Assembly: GCA_023433465.1 (NCBI GenBank) | Contig: JAEZCR010000131.1 | Location: 1 to 54,164, forward strand | DNA length: 54,164 nt | Source: Pseudomonadota bacterium | GTDB lineage: Bacteria > Pseudomonadota > Gammaproteobacteria > Steroidobacterales > Steroidobacteraceae | Reading direction: 5' to 3' | Shown here: positions 8,345-16,683 of the stretch, one piece after another | How positions within the stretch are numbered: the stretch's first letter is position 1 | How the letters are laid out: the number at the start of each line of letters is the position of its first letter | Position numbers and translations under genes: made by a program | The notes under the pieces: generated by a model | Told to the model about the DNA's origin: nothing | What the model saw: the letters and a program-made list of their open reading frames with translations, nothing else | Databases searched by the model: none

Positions 8345-10240
8345 GTGGCCTCAGCGGGCGACTTTGACGTAATCGTGATCGGCGGTGGCCATGCGGGCAC
8401 CGAGGCCGCGCTCGCGTCCGCGCGCATGGGCGCGCGCACCCTGTTGCTCACGCAGTCGATCGAGACGCTGGGGCAGATGAGCTGCAACCCCGCGATCGGC
8501 GGGATCGGCAAGGGCCACCTGGTCAAGGAGATCGACGCGCTCGGCGGCGTGATGGCGCGCGCGGCGGACGCCGCGGCTATCCAGTCGCGCACACTGAACG
8601 CGAGCAAGGGACCCGCGGTGCGCGCCACGCGCATTCAGGCGGATCGGCAGCTCTACAAGGCATTCATCCGCCATGCGCTCGAGAACCAGCCGAACCTCAC
8701 GCTGTTCCAGCAGGAGTGCGGAGATCTCATTGTCGAGAACGACGTCGTGCGCGGCGTCGTCACCGTGACGGGCATCGAGTTCCGCGCGCGCGCGGTGGTC
8801 CTCACCGTCGGCACTTTCCTCGGCGGCCGCATCCACGTGGGCCTCGACAATTACGCGGGTGGCCGCGCCGGCGATCCGCCCTCGAACAAGCTCGCGGAGC
8901 GCCTGCGCGCACTACCGTTCCGCACGGCGCGCCTGAAGACGGGCACGCCGCCGCGCATCGACGGACGCACGATCGATTACAACGGTCTCGCGGCGCAGCA
9001 CTCCGACGAGCCACATCCCTTGTTCAGCTACCTCGGCCGGCAAACCGATCATCCGCGACAGCTCCCCTGTCACATCACCGCGACCACCGAGCGGACGCAC
9101 GAGATCATCCGTGCGGCGACCGATCGCTCGCCGATGTTCACAGGCAAGATCGAAGGCGTCGGCCCGCGCTACTGTCCCTCGGTCGAGGACAAGGTAGTCA
9201 GGTTCGCGGACAAGTCCTCGCACCAGATCTTCATCGAGCCCGAAGGCCTGAACACGCACGAGGTGTATCCCAACGGCATCTCGACGAGCCTGCCGTACGA
9301 CGTGCAGCGCGAATTCGTGCGCACCATCCGGGGATTCGAGAACGCGCACATCACGCGGCCCGGCTACGCTATCGAATACGACTTCTTCGATCCGCGCGAT
9401 CTCGACCCGTCGCTCGAGACGAAGACGCTCGGCGCGCTGTTCTTCGCGGGCCAGATCAACGGCACAACCGGTTACGAAGAGGCCGCGGCGCAGGGACTCA
9501 TCGCCGGCATCAACGCCGCGCGTTCCGCGCGCGGCGCGGAGCCGTTCGTGCCGAAGCGCGCGGAAAGCTACGTCGGCGTGCTCATCGACGACCTGGTGAC
9601 GCGCGGCACGCGCGAGCCGTATCGCATGTTCACGAGCCGCGCGGAACATCGCCTGCTGCTGCGCGAGGACAACGCCGACCTGCGACTCACGCCGATCGGC
9701 CGCGAGCTCGGCCTCGTCGACGATGAGCGCTGGGCGTTCTTCGAGGCGAAGCGTTCGGGCAGCGAACGTGAGCTTGCGCGCTTTCGCGCCACGCGCATCA
9801 AGGCGAACGAGATTCCGGCCGACTGGCAGTCGCGCGTGCTCGGCGACACCGCGACGCGCGACGTCGTGACGGCCTTCGACCTGTTGCGGCGGCCCGAGGT
9901 GGAATACGACGACGTCGTCGAATTGATTGGACCGATGGAAGCGAACGCGGACGAACGGCTGGCGCCTCAGATCCGCGCGCAGCTCGACGTCGCCGCCAAA
10001 TACGCCGGCTACATCGAGCGCCAGGAAGAGGAAATCGCGCGGCAGCGCCGCAACGAGGAAACGCGGCTGCCGCCCGACCTCGATTACTCGCGCGTCGCAG
10101 GACTCTCGAACGAAGTGCGCCAGAAGCTCGAACAGATCCGCCCCGCGACCGTGGGGCAGGCGGCGCGTGTCTCCGGCGTCACGCCGGCGGCCGTCTCCAT
10201 CCTGCTCGTGCATCTCAAGAAATCCAGCCGCGCTGCCTGA
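8345..10240 (+). CDS. mnmG: tRNA uridine-5-carboxymethylaminomethyl modification enzyme MnmG
   Basis: 631 residues with the FAD-binding Rossmann motif VIGGGHAGTEAALASARMG at the N-terminus, the family block NPAIGGIGKGHLVKEIDALG, ARLKTGTPPRIDG, and GQINGTTGYEEAAAQGL near the FAD site. The C-terminal helical domain that binds MnmE ends in SGVTPAAVSILLVHLK. It is the FAD/NADH-dependent partner of MnmE in U34 modification. GTG start at 8345. The stop overlaps the next gene's ATG (TGATG at 10238-10242), implying coupled translation. Confidence 0.98.
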   Translation: MASAGDFDVIVIGGGHAGTEAALASARMGARTLLLTQSIETLGQMSCNPAIGGIGKGHLVKEIDALGGVMARAADAAAIQSRTLNASKGPAVRATRIQADRQLYKAFIRHALENQPNLTLFQQECGDLIVENDVVRGVVTVTGIEFRARAVVLTVGTFLGGRIHVGLDNYAGGRAGDPPSNKLAERLRALPFRTARLKTGTPPRIDGRTIDYNGLAAQHSDEPHPLFSYLGRQTDHPRQLPCHITATTERTHEIIRAATDRSPMFTGKIEGVGPRYCPSVEDKVVRFADKSSHQIFIEPEGLNTHEVYPNGISTSLPYDVQREFVRTIRGFENAHITRPGYAIEYDFFDPRDLDPSLETKTLGALFFAGQINGTTGYEEAAAQGLIAGINAARSARGAEPFVPKRAESYVGVLIDDLVTRGTREPYRMFTSRAEHRLLLREDNADLRLTPIGRELGLVDDERWAFFEAKRSGSERELARFRATRIKANEIPADWQSRVLGDTATRDVVTAFDLLRRPEVEYDDVVELIGPMEANADERLAPQIRAQLDVAAKYAGYIERQEEEIARQRRNEETRLPPDLDYSRVAGLSNEVRQKLEQIRPATVGQAARVSGVTPAAVSILLVHLKKSSRAA

Positions 10241-11862
10241 TGGCGCGGATCACTCGCCGTCATGTGCTGATGTCAGCGCCCGCGGCGGCGCTGGCCCTGG
10301 CCGCCTGCGCCGATCGTGACCGCTCGAAAGGTGGGGGCAAGGACGGAGCGATCCTGCTGCGCGGCAACGGGCCCGATCCGGATTCCCTCGACCCGCACCG
10401 CGCGCGCCTGTGGGAATCCATGGTCGTCCTGCGCGACCTGTTCGAATGCCTGACGCGCCTCGACCGGAACGCCAAGGCGGTTCCCGCCGCGGCCGAGAGC
10501 TGGTCCGTGAGCGACGACGGTCGGGTGTACACCTTCAAGCTGCGGCCGAACCTGCGCTGGTCGAATGGCGAGCCGCTCGTGGCCGAGGATTTCGCCGCGG
10601 GCATGCGCCGCCTGGTCGATCCGGCCACCGCGTCGCAGTACGCGCAGGTCGTCGACGTGATCCAGAACGCGTCCGAGATCGCCGCGGGGCAGAAGCCCGT
10701 AGATTCGCTCGGTGTGGCCGCGCCGGACGATGCCACCGTGACCGTCACGCTCACGAACCCGGCGCCCTACCTGCCGGGACTCATGGCGCATCCATCGAGC
10801 GCACCGCTGCATCGTCCCTCGCTCGCGAAACATGGCGACCGTTTCTCGCGTCCCGGCGCGCAGGTGTCGAACGGCGCGTTCGTGCTCGACGAATGGCTGC
10901 AGGGCAGCTACATCCTCGCGCGGCGCAACACGAACTACTGGAACGACGCGGCCAACCGGCTCGACGCCGTGAAGTACCTGCACATCGCCGACGAGAACGC
11001 CGAGCTGCGCGCCTATCGCGCCGGCGAGGTGCATTGCACCGCGGTCGTTCCGCGCGGACAGTTCGGCTGGATCCAGGAGAACCTCTCGTCCGAGCTGCAC
11101 GTCGCGCCGCAACTCAGCACTTACTACTTCGGCTTCAACCTCGATCGTCCGCTGTTCAAGGATCCGCGCGTGCGGCGCGCGCTGTCGATGGTGATCGACC
11201 GCGAGCGGCTCACGAACAGCGTGCTGCGGGTCGGCGAAGTGCCGGCCTACAGCTGGGTGCCGCCGGGCGTGAACGACTACACCACACAAACCTTCGATTA
11301 CGCCGGCACTCCGATGCCGAAGCGCATCGAGGAGGCGCGCGGGCTGCTGCGCGCGGCGGGATTCTCGAAGGACAGGCCGCTCGATTTCGAGCTGCGCTAC
11401 AACACGGGCGAGGTCCACGCCAAGGTCGCGGTGGCCGTGGCCGCGATGTGGAAGGAGGCGCTCGGCATCGAGCCTCGCCTGGCGGCCGTGGAGTTCAAAT
11501 CACTGATGCAGGACATCGATCGGCGCGAAGTCGACGTGTTCCGCACCTCGTGGATCGGCGACTACAACGACCCTTACACGTTCCTGCAGTACCTCAAGAG
11601 CAGCTTCGGCATCAACCTGCCGCGTTACTCGAGCGCACGCTACGACTCATTGCTCGAGGAGGCGTCGGCGCAGACGGATCCGGCGCGGCGGCGTCAAATG
11701 CTCGAGGAGGCCGAGCGCATCGCGCTCGCGGATCATCCGCTGATCCCGCTCTATTACTACGTCAACAAACACCTGGTGAAACCCAGCGTCGTCGGCTGGT
11801 ACGACAACGTCATGAACGTGGTCTATTCCCAGGATCTCGCGGTGACCGGCCCGCCGGACTGA
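10240..11862 (+). CDS. Peptide ABC transporter substrate-binding lipoprotein (OppA-like)
   Basis: 540 residues. The N-terminus is TRRHVLMSAPAAALALAAC, a Tat-like twin Arg (6-7) followed by a lipobox ending at Cys23, so the protein is probably a lipoprotein exported by Tat or Sec. The rest is a family 5 solute-binding protein (DPDSLDPHRA, YTFKLRPNLRWSNGEP, FGFNLDRPLFKDPRVRRAL), as in OppA/MppA. It would capture oligopeptides in the periplasm. No permease or ATPase genes adjoin it, so it either works with a transporter encoded elsewhere or has another role. It is translationally coupled to mnmG, an unusual partner. Confidence 0.9.
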   Translation: MARITRRHVLMSAPAAALALAACADRDRSKGGGKDGAILLRGNGPDPDSLDPHRARLWESMVVLRDLFECLTRLDRNAKAVPAAAESWSVSDDGRVYTFKLRPNLRWSNGEPLVAEDFAAGMRRLVDPATASQYAQVVDVIQNASEIAAGQKPVDSLGVAAPDDATVTVTLTNPAPYLPGLMAHPSSAPLHRPSLAKHGDRFSRPGAQVSNGAFVLDEWLQGSYILARRNTNYWNDAANRLDAVKYLHIADENAELRAYRAGEVHCTAVVPRGQFGWIQENLSSELHVAPQLSTYYFGFNLDRPLFKDPRVRRALSMVIDRERLTNSVLRVGEVPAYSWVPPGVNDYTTQTFDYAGTPMPKRIEEARGLLRAAGFSKDRPLDFELRYNTGEVHAKVAVAVAAMWKEALGIEPRLAAVEFKSLMQDIDRREVDVFRTSWIGDYNDPYTFLQYLKSSFGINLPRYSSARYDSLLEEASAQTDPARRRQMLEEAERIALADHPLIPLYYYVNKHLVKPSVVGWYDNVMNVVYSQDLAVTGPPD

Positions 11863-11870
11863 AGCACAGT

Positions 11871-11921
11871 CTGTCGACGGTTTCCGACAGGGTCTTCATT
11901 GTCGATTCCGACACGGAATCG
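11871..11921. repeat. Two short inverted repeats upstream of a small ORF
   Basis: The 140-nt gap between two plus-strand genes holds two hairpin-capable palindromes. CTGTCG (11871-11876) pairs with CGACAG (11885-11890) around an 8-nt loop. CGATTCCG (11903-11910) pairs perfectly with CGGAATCG (11914-11921) around a 3-nt loop. Neither is followed by a T-run, so they are not clear intrinsic terminators. They could be operators or an mRNA processing/termination site for the preceding gene. Confidence 0.5.
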
Positions 11922-12002
11922 TCACGCCGCCGACATCCACCGATCACGTCGCTCCCCGAAGATGCGCGCGACCACCAAGCGTCGAGCCAGGGGAGTGAGT
12001 CC

Positions 12003-12302
12003 GTGACAGAAGCATCCGCAACCATCGCCTTCAACGGACTCGTCCCGACCCAGTTCGACGAGATCGCCGATACCGCCGCGTGCGCGGTCGACGATCACCT
12101 CGAGCAGCTGCAGCGTCAGTACGCGGCCGCGACCCGCGCCGCGGTGCACGCGAGCATCGAACTGGAGCTCCTCGAGATGCGGGACGACATCCCCGCGAAC
12201 GTGCTGACCCAGGCGCGCCGCCAGCAGGCGGCGGCGGACACGCGCTGCCTGCGGCTGCAGCGCGCCATCGGCGCGCTCACGAGCCGCAGGGACAATAGCT
12301 AG
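12003..12302 (+). CDS. Small coiled-coil hypothetical protein
   Basis: 99 residues, GTG start with a strong ribosome-binding site (AGGGGAG at 11990-11996). The sequence is almost wholly alpha-helical: DDHLEQLQRQYAAATRAAVH, LELLEMRDDIP, then an Ala/Arg-rich helix, consistent with a short coiled coil or helical hairpin. No signal peptide or recognised domain. It is convergent with the DUF885 gene, 3 nt between stops. Codon use and base composition resemble its neighbours. Function unknown. Confidence 0.65.
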   Translation: MTEASATIAFNGLVPTQFDEIADTAACAVDDHLEQLQRQYAAATRAAVHASIELELLEMRDDIPANVLTQARRQQAAADTRCLRLQRAIGALTSRRDNS

Positions 12303-12305
12303 ACG

Positions 12306-14075
12306 TCAGCGCGCGGCCTGCTCCGCGATCCAGGCGCGCATCTCGGTATCGAGGATCGACAGCGGCAACGCGCCGCTGCCCAGCAGCTTGTCGTGGAACG
12401 CGCGCACGTCGAACTTGCTGCCCAGCGTCTTCTCGGCCTCGGCGCGCAGCGCCTTGATCCGCAGCTCGCCCATCTTGTAGGCCAGCGCCTGGCCCGGCCA
12501 GGAGATGTAGCGGTCGACCTCGTTGGCGATGTCGAGGTCGCTGCGGCCGGTGTTCTGCTTCATGAAGTAGATGGCCTGCTCGCGCGTCCACTTGAACGCG
12601 TGCATGCCCGTGTCCACGACCAGCCGCGCCGCGCGCCACATGTCGTAGTTGAGCTGGCCGAACTTCGAGAAGTCGTCCTGGTAGAGACCGAGGTCGTAGC
12701 CCAGCTTCTCGCTGTACAGCGCCCAGCCTTCGACGTAAGCGGTATAACCCGCGTTGCGGCGGAATTCCGGCACGCCGGTGAGCTCGTACGCGCGCGCGAT
12801 CTGCAGGTGGTGACCCGGCACCGCTTCGTGCGCCGTGAGCGCGTCCACTTCCCACATCGGCCGCGATTCGGGCTGGTAGAGATTCACGAAGAACACGCCC
12901 GGGCGCGAGCCGTCGAGCGTCGGCGGCAGGTAGTAAGCCGTCGTCGTCGTCGGCGCGCTGGCCGCGGGGACCGGACGGATCTCGAACGGCGTCTTCGGCA
13001 GGATTCCGAACTGCGTCGGCAGCTGCGCCTGGATGCCGCGCGCGGCCTTGTCGTAGGCGGCCTTGAGCTCTTCCGGCGTCTTGTAGAAGAACCGCGGATC
13101 GGTGCGCAGGAAGCCGAGGAACTGCTCGAGCGTGCCGAGGAAGTTGATGCCCTCGAGCGTCTTCTCCATCTCGGCGCGGATGCGCTTCACCTCGTCGAGC
13201 CCGATGTTGTGGATGCGGGCCGGATCGGGGTTGTCGATCGTCGTGTAGAGCTTGATGCGGTTGCGGTAGTACTGCTCGCCGCCGGGAATGTCGTAGATGC
13301 CGACGGTGTCGCGCGACGCGGGTAGATAGACCCCGCGGAAGAACCTGTCGAAGCGCTGGAACGCCGGGACCGTGACGTTCTGCACGGCGGCCTTGCCGGC
13401 GGCCTGCAGCCGGGCCTTCTCCGCTTCCGGAATGCTGGCCGGCATGTTCTTGAAGGGCGCGTAGAACGGGCTCGCCTCGGGATCGCTCACGAGCTGCGGC
13501 TTGATCTGCTCGAGCACCTTGTTGATCGTGACGCGCGGCTGCGTCAGCTTCTCGGTGGTGCCCTGCGTCAGCAGCGCGATCCACTGGTCGATGAAGACGC
13601 CGGAGGCGTTCAGGCGGGCGATGAAGTTGTCGTAGTCCTTGACCGTCTTGAACGGAGTGAACTCGACGATGTCGGCGAGCAGCTGCGGGCCGTCGAACGT
13701 GCGCGTCGCGAACATCCACGGCTTGAACTGGTACTCGGCGATCTTCGTCTTGATTTCGTACTGGAACAGGTCGTAGTTGAGCTGGTCGGCCTTGTCGAGC
13801 TTCTCGCGCTTGATCTTCGCGAGCGCCTGCAGGCGCGTGTAGTTGCGCTTCTGGCGCAGGTCGATCGCCTCGACCGACATGTCGGGCAGCCGGTCGTTGT
13901 AGCGGGTGTCACCGAGCTGCGTGGCCCCGATCGGATCGTCCGCGAGGTCTTCCTGCCAGGCGGAGTCGAACAGTTTGATGAGCGGCGCGTTGGCCGGTTT
14001 CTTGGCGGCGAGCGCGGTGTCGACGGTGAGCAGTCCCAGAGGGGCCAACAAGGCAATCAGTATGTTGCGGCGCAT
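12306..14075 (-). CDS. DUF885-family putative metallopeptidase, secreted
   Basis: 589 residues. There is a signal peptide (MRRNILIALLAPLGLLTVDTALA) and a long helical DUF885 domain with the zinc-binding motif HEAVPGHHLQ (about 416-425) and downstream GYTAYVEGWALYSEKLG, whose Glu is a likely third ligand. The family resembles M3/M32-type helical metallopeptidases and is common, often in several copies, in high-GC Gammaproteobacteria; substrates are generally unknown. The start at 14075 is preferred over one 13 codons upstream because it places the signal peptide at the N-terminus. It follows the CheD-like gene by 13 nt. Confidence 0.9.
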   Translation of the reverse strand: MRRNILIALLAPLGLLTVDTALAAKKPANAPLIKLFDSAWQEDLADDPIGATQLGDTRYNDRLPDMSVEAIDLRQKRNYTRLQALAKIKREKLDKADQLNYDLFQYEIKTKIAEYQFKPWMFATRTFDGPQLLADIVEFTPFKTVKDYDNFIARLNASGVFIDQWIALLTQGTTEKLTQPRVTINKVLEQIKPQLVSDPEASPFYAPFKNMPASIPEAEKARLQAAGKAAVQNVTVPAFQRFDRFFRGVYLPASRDTVGIYDIPGGEQYYRNRIKLYTTIDNPDPARIHNIGLDEVKRIRAEMEKTLEGINFLGTLEQFLGFLRTDPRFFYKTPEELKAAYDKAARGIQAQLPTQFGILPKTPFEIRPVPAASAPTTTTAYYLPPTLDGSRPGVFFVNLYQPESRPMWEVDALTAHEAVPGHHLQIARAYELTGVPEFRRNAGYTAYVEGWALYSEKLGYDLGLYQDDFSKFGQLNYDMWRAARLVVDTGMHAFKWTREQAIYFMKQNTGRSDLDIANEVDRYISWPGQALAYKMGELRIKALRAEAEKTLGSKFDVRAFHDKLLGSGALPLSILDTEMRAWIAEQAAR

Positions 14076-14088
14076 AGCCGCTCCATTC

Positions 14089-14577
14089 TCAGCCACCCAA
14101 GCGGGAAGCGGCAAGGGGTTCGCTGCGCACGTGCCCCATCGCGGGACGGAATTTCAGGATCTGCGCGTGTTCGACGTGAACTTCGCACGAAACGAGCTTG
14201 ACGTTCGTGTCTGCGAGAAACGCCGAGAGGAAGCTCTGCACGCCGTCGAAACGCTCGCGCGCGCCGGGCGAGTCCTGGACCTGCCCCACGACCTTGGCCT
14301 GCCAGTGCTGCGCGCGCGGCTCGCTCTTGCGCAGCTCCGCGAAACAGCGATCGAGCAGCAGCAGGTCGGTCGAGAGGGTCGTGTCCGTGAGCTCGGGATC
14401 CTGGACGCGGCCCGGGGGGCCCACTCGCAGGTGGACCAACGCGCCCGACTCGAGGACCGCGTCGTACAGACATAACGCAAACGTCGATTCGAGCTGGGCA
14501 ACGAGCACGACGTCGTTGTTCACGACATCGAAATGATCGGGTTCGACTCTGACTTCCGGAACGGGGGCTTCTGACAC
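14089..14577 (-). CDS. Degenerate CheD-like protein (probable pseudoenzyme)
   Basis: 162 residues. The central 130 residues follow the CheD (chemoreceptor glutamine deamidase) pattern: a strand pair ending CLYDAVLESGALVHL like the family CLYDP...GAMNHFxLP, a helix TDLLLLDRCFAELRK, then QAKVVGQ, a second long helix, and a final strand pair. In true CheD the loop reads GSC with the catalytic Cys; here it reads EST (about residues 30-32), so the nucleophile is missing, while the His of the GAxxH segment (about 50) is kept. No chemotaxis genes are near. The fold assignment is my alignment by eye; function may be binding rather than deamidation. Confidence 0.6.
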   Translation of the reverse strand: MSEAPVPEVRVEPDHFDVVNNDVVLVAQLESTFALCLYDAVLESGALVHLRVGPPGRVQDPELTDTTLSTDLLLLDRCFAELRKSEPRAQHWQAKVVGQVQDSPGARERFDGVQSFLSAFLADTNVKLVSCEVHVEHAQILKFRPAMGHVRSEPLAASRLGG

Positions 14578-14765
14578 GGCGACCTGATACTAAGACGGTT
14601 TCCCGGCGCGCGCCCGCTTCGTGGTGGCTGGCGTCTTCGCTGGCATCCCTGGCCCGCGAATCATCGCAAACTCGCAGGGGTATTCCCATGTCGCCGCGCA
14701 GATACGTACGGTTTCGGCGACCCGAGCGTATGATCTTTTGACATTGGACCCGCCGGAGGTAGCCC

Positions 14766-15194
14766 ATGCTTTCCGTGCAACAGTTGTTGGATCACAAACC
14801 GAAGGCCATCTACTCGGTGAGACCTGGCGACCCGGTCATCGAGGCCATCCGGAAGATGGCCGAGCACCATATCGGCGCATTGCTGGTCATGGACGGGGAT
14901 CGGCTCGTCGGCATCGTTTCCGAGCGCGACTACGCGCGCAAGGTCGTGCTCATGGGACGTTCGTCCGAGGAGACCCGGGTCGACGAAATCATGACACCGA
15001 AGGTCATCACCGTGACCGCCAAGCAGGACGCTCATGACTGCATGCGCCTCATGACCGACAAGCGCATCCGTCACCTGCCCGTCATGTCCGGCGAGAAGGT
15101 CGTCGGTGTGCTGTCGATAGGCGACCTCGTGAGGGCCGTGATCGAAGAGCAGGAGCGCACCATCGCGGACCTGGAGACGTACATCCACGGCTGA
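14766..15194 (+). CDS. CBS-domain pair protein
   Basis: 142 residues made of two CBS motifs (about 10-65 and 75-130), with GALLVMDGDRLVGIVSERDYARKV and IRHLPVMSGEKVVGVLSIGDL as the two core units. Stand-alone CBS pairs form a Bateman module that binds adenine nucleotides and often controls other proteins. Good ribosome-binding site GGAGG at 14755-14759. It is convergent with trkH (20-nt gap), so any link with potassium transport is positional only. Confidence 0.92.
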   Translation: MLSVQQLLDHKPKAIYSVRPGDPVIEAIRKMAEHHIGALLVMDGDRLVGIVSERDYARKVVLMGRSSEETRVDEIMTPKVITVTAKQDAHDCMRLMTDKRIRHLPVMSGEKVVGVLSIGDLVRAVIEEQERTIADLETYIHG

Positions 15195-15215
15195 ACGCCA
15201 TGGCTGATCGGGAAG

Positions 15216-16664
15216 TCACTTCCGCCAGAACGTCGCGGTGAACAACACGACCAGGCTGAAGATTTCCAGGCGCCCGACCAGCATCGCGAACGTACAGATC
15301 CAGGTCTGCACGTCGGTCAGTCCCGAGAAGTTGGTGGACGGGCCGACGGTGCCCATGCCGGGGCCGAGGTTGTTGATGGAGCCCACGGCAGCCGAGAACG
15401 ACGACACGAAGTCGAGGCCGGTCGCGAGCAGCGCGAAGGTGAGGACGAGCGCCGTTCCGAAGTACAGGAAGATGAAAGCGAGCACGGAGTACACCACGCG
15501 CTCGGGAATGGGATGGCCGCCGATGCGGATCGGGATCATCGCGCTTGGATGGACGAGTAGTTTGAGTTCGCGCCGCGCCTGCCGCACCAGCAGCAGCGTG
15601 CGGAACATCTTGATGCCGCCGCCCGTCGAGCCGGTGCTGCAGGTGATGGCGCTCAGGAACAGCAGCCATACGGGCAGGAACGACGGCCACTTCTCGTAAT
15701 CCTCCGTCACGAAGCCGGTGGTCGTCGCGATCGAGACCACCGTGAACACGGAATGCCGGAAGCCATCGGCGAAGCCCGAATACGTGCCGTCTATCCATAA
15801 CAGCAGCGCCACGAACGCGACCGACGTGCCGAGCACGATGAGTACGGCCTTGCCCTCCGAATCGCTCTTGTACGGCGCCAGCGTCAACGAGCGCAGGGCG
15901 AGGAAGTGACGCGAGAAGTTGAATGCGGCGACCACCATGATCGCGATCAGCACCAGCTCGATGGCGTGCGAATCGAACCAGCCCACGCTCGCGTCGTGGG
16001 TGGAGAAGCCGCCGAGCGCGATGGCCGAGAACGCGTGGCAGATCGCGTCGAACCAGCTCATGCCCGCCACGCGCAACGCGACGATGCCGACCACCGTGAT
16101 GGCGGCGTACGTGAACCACAGGGCCTTCGCGGTTTCGGTGATGCGCGGCGTGAGCTTCTCGTCCTTCACCGGTCCCGGCGTTTCCGCCTTGTAGAGCTGC
16201 ATGCCGCCGACGCCGAGCAGCGGCAGCACGGCGACCGCGAGCACGATGATGCCTATGCCGCCTATCCAGTGCAGCACGTGGCGCCACAGATTGATCGACT
16301 GGGGCAGCTCGTCGAGGTGGTTGAGCACCGTCGAGCCGGTCGTCGTGAGCCCGGACATCGCTTCGAAGTACGCGTCCGTGAACGACAGGTCGGGCAGTGC
16401 GATCATGAGCGGAATCGCCGCGGAGGCGGACATGAGCACCCAGGACAGCGTCACGAGCAGGAAGCCGTCGCGCGGCTTGAGCTCGCGTCGGTAGGGGCGT
16501 GTCGCGAACGCCACGGCGAGTCCAACTACCGCGTTGATGACGCCGGCCGCCACGAAGTCGATGACCGCCCCATCGCGCACGCCCAGCGACCACGCGATCG
16601 GCAATAGATAGAGCAGGCCGAAGAAGGCCATCATGAGCCCGAGGACGTGCGCGACGGCCAACAA
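15216..16664 (-). CDS. trkH: Trk potassium uptake system membrane subunit
   Basis: 482 residues, polytopic, with the four pore-loop repeats typical of TrkH/KtrB, e.g. AMSGLTTTGSTV, FSAIALGGFSTHD, SIATTTGFVTEDY and SINNLGPGMGTVGP, each with the conserved Gly of the selectivity filter. It imports K+ driven by the ion gradient and is gated by TrkA. It lies 19 nt downstream of trkA on the same strand, the usual operon. The Gly-rich motif spacing and length match Gammaproteobacterial TrkH. Confidence 0.96.
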   Translation of the reverse strand: MLAVAHVLGLMMAFFGLLYLLPIAWSLGVRDGAVIDFVAAGVINAVVGLAVAFATRPYRRELKPRDGFLLVTLSWVLMSASAAIPLMIALPDLSFTDAYFEAMSGLTTTGSTVLNHLDELPQSINLWRHVLHWIGGIGIIVLAVAVLPLLGVGGMQLYKAETPGPVKDEKLTPRITETAKALWFTYAAITVVGIVALRVAGMSWFDAICHAFSAIALGGFSTHDASVGWFDSHAIELVLIAIMVVAAFNFSRHFLALRSLTLAPYKSDSEGKAVLIVLGTSVAFVALLLWIDGTYSGFADGFRHSVFTVVSIATTTGFVTEDYEKWPSFLPVWLLFLSAITCSTGSTGGGIKMFRTLLLVRQARRELKLLVHPSAMIPIRIGGHPIPERVVYSVLAFIFLYFGTALVLTFALLATGLDFVSSFSAAVGSINNLGPGMGTVGPSTNFSGLTDVQTWICTFAMLVGRLEIFSLVVLFTATFWRK

Positions 16665-16683
16665 GCTTCGCGTCCCTCCCGGA

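Noticed and set aside
14738..14743. TTGACA upstream of the CBS gene
   Set aside because: No -10 hexamer at 15-19 nt; that position overlaps the ATG.
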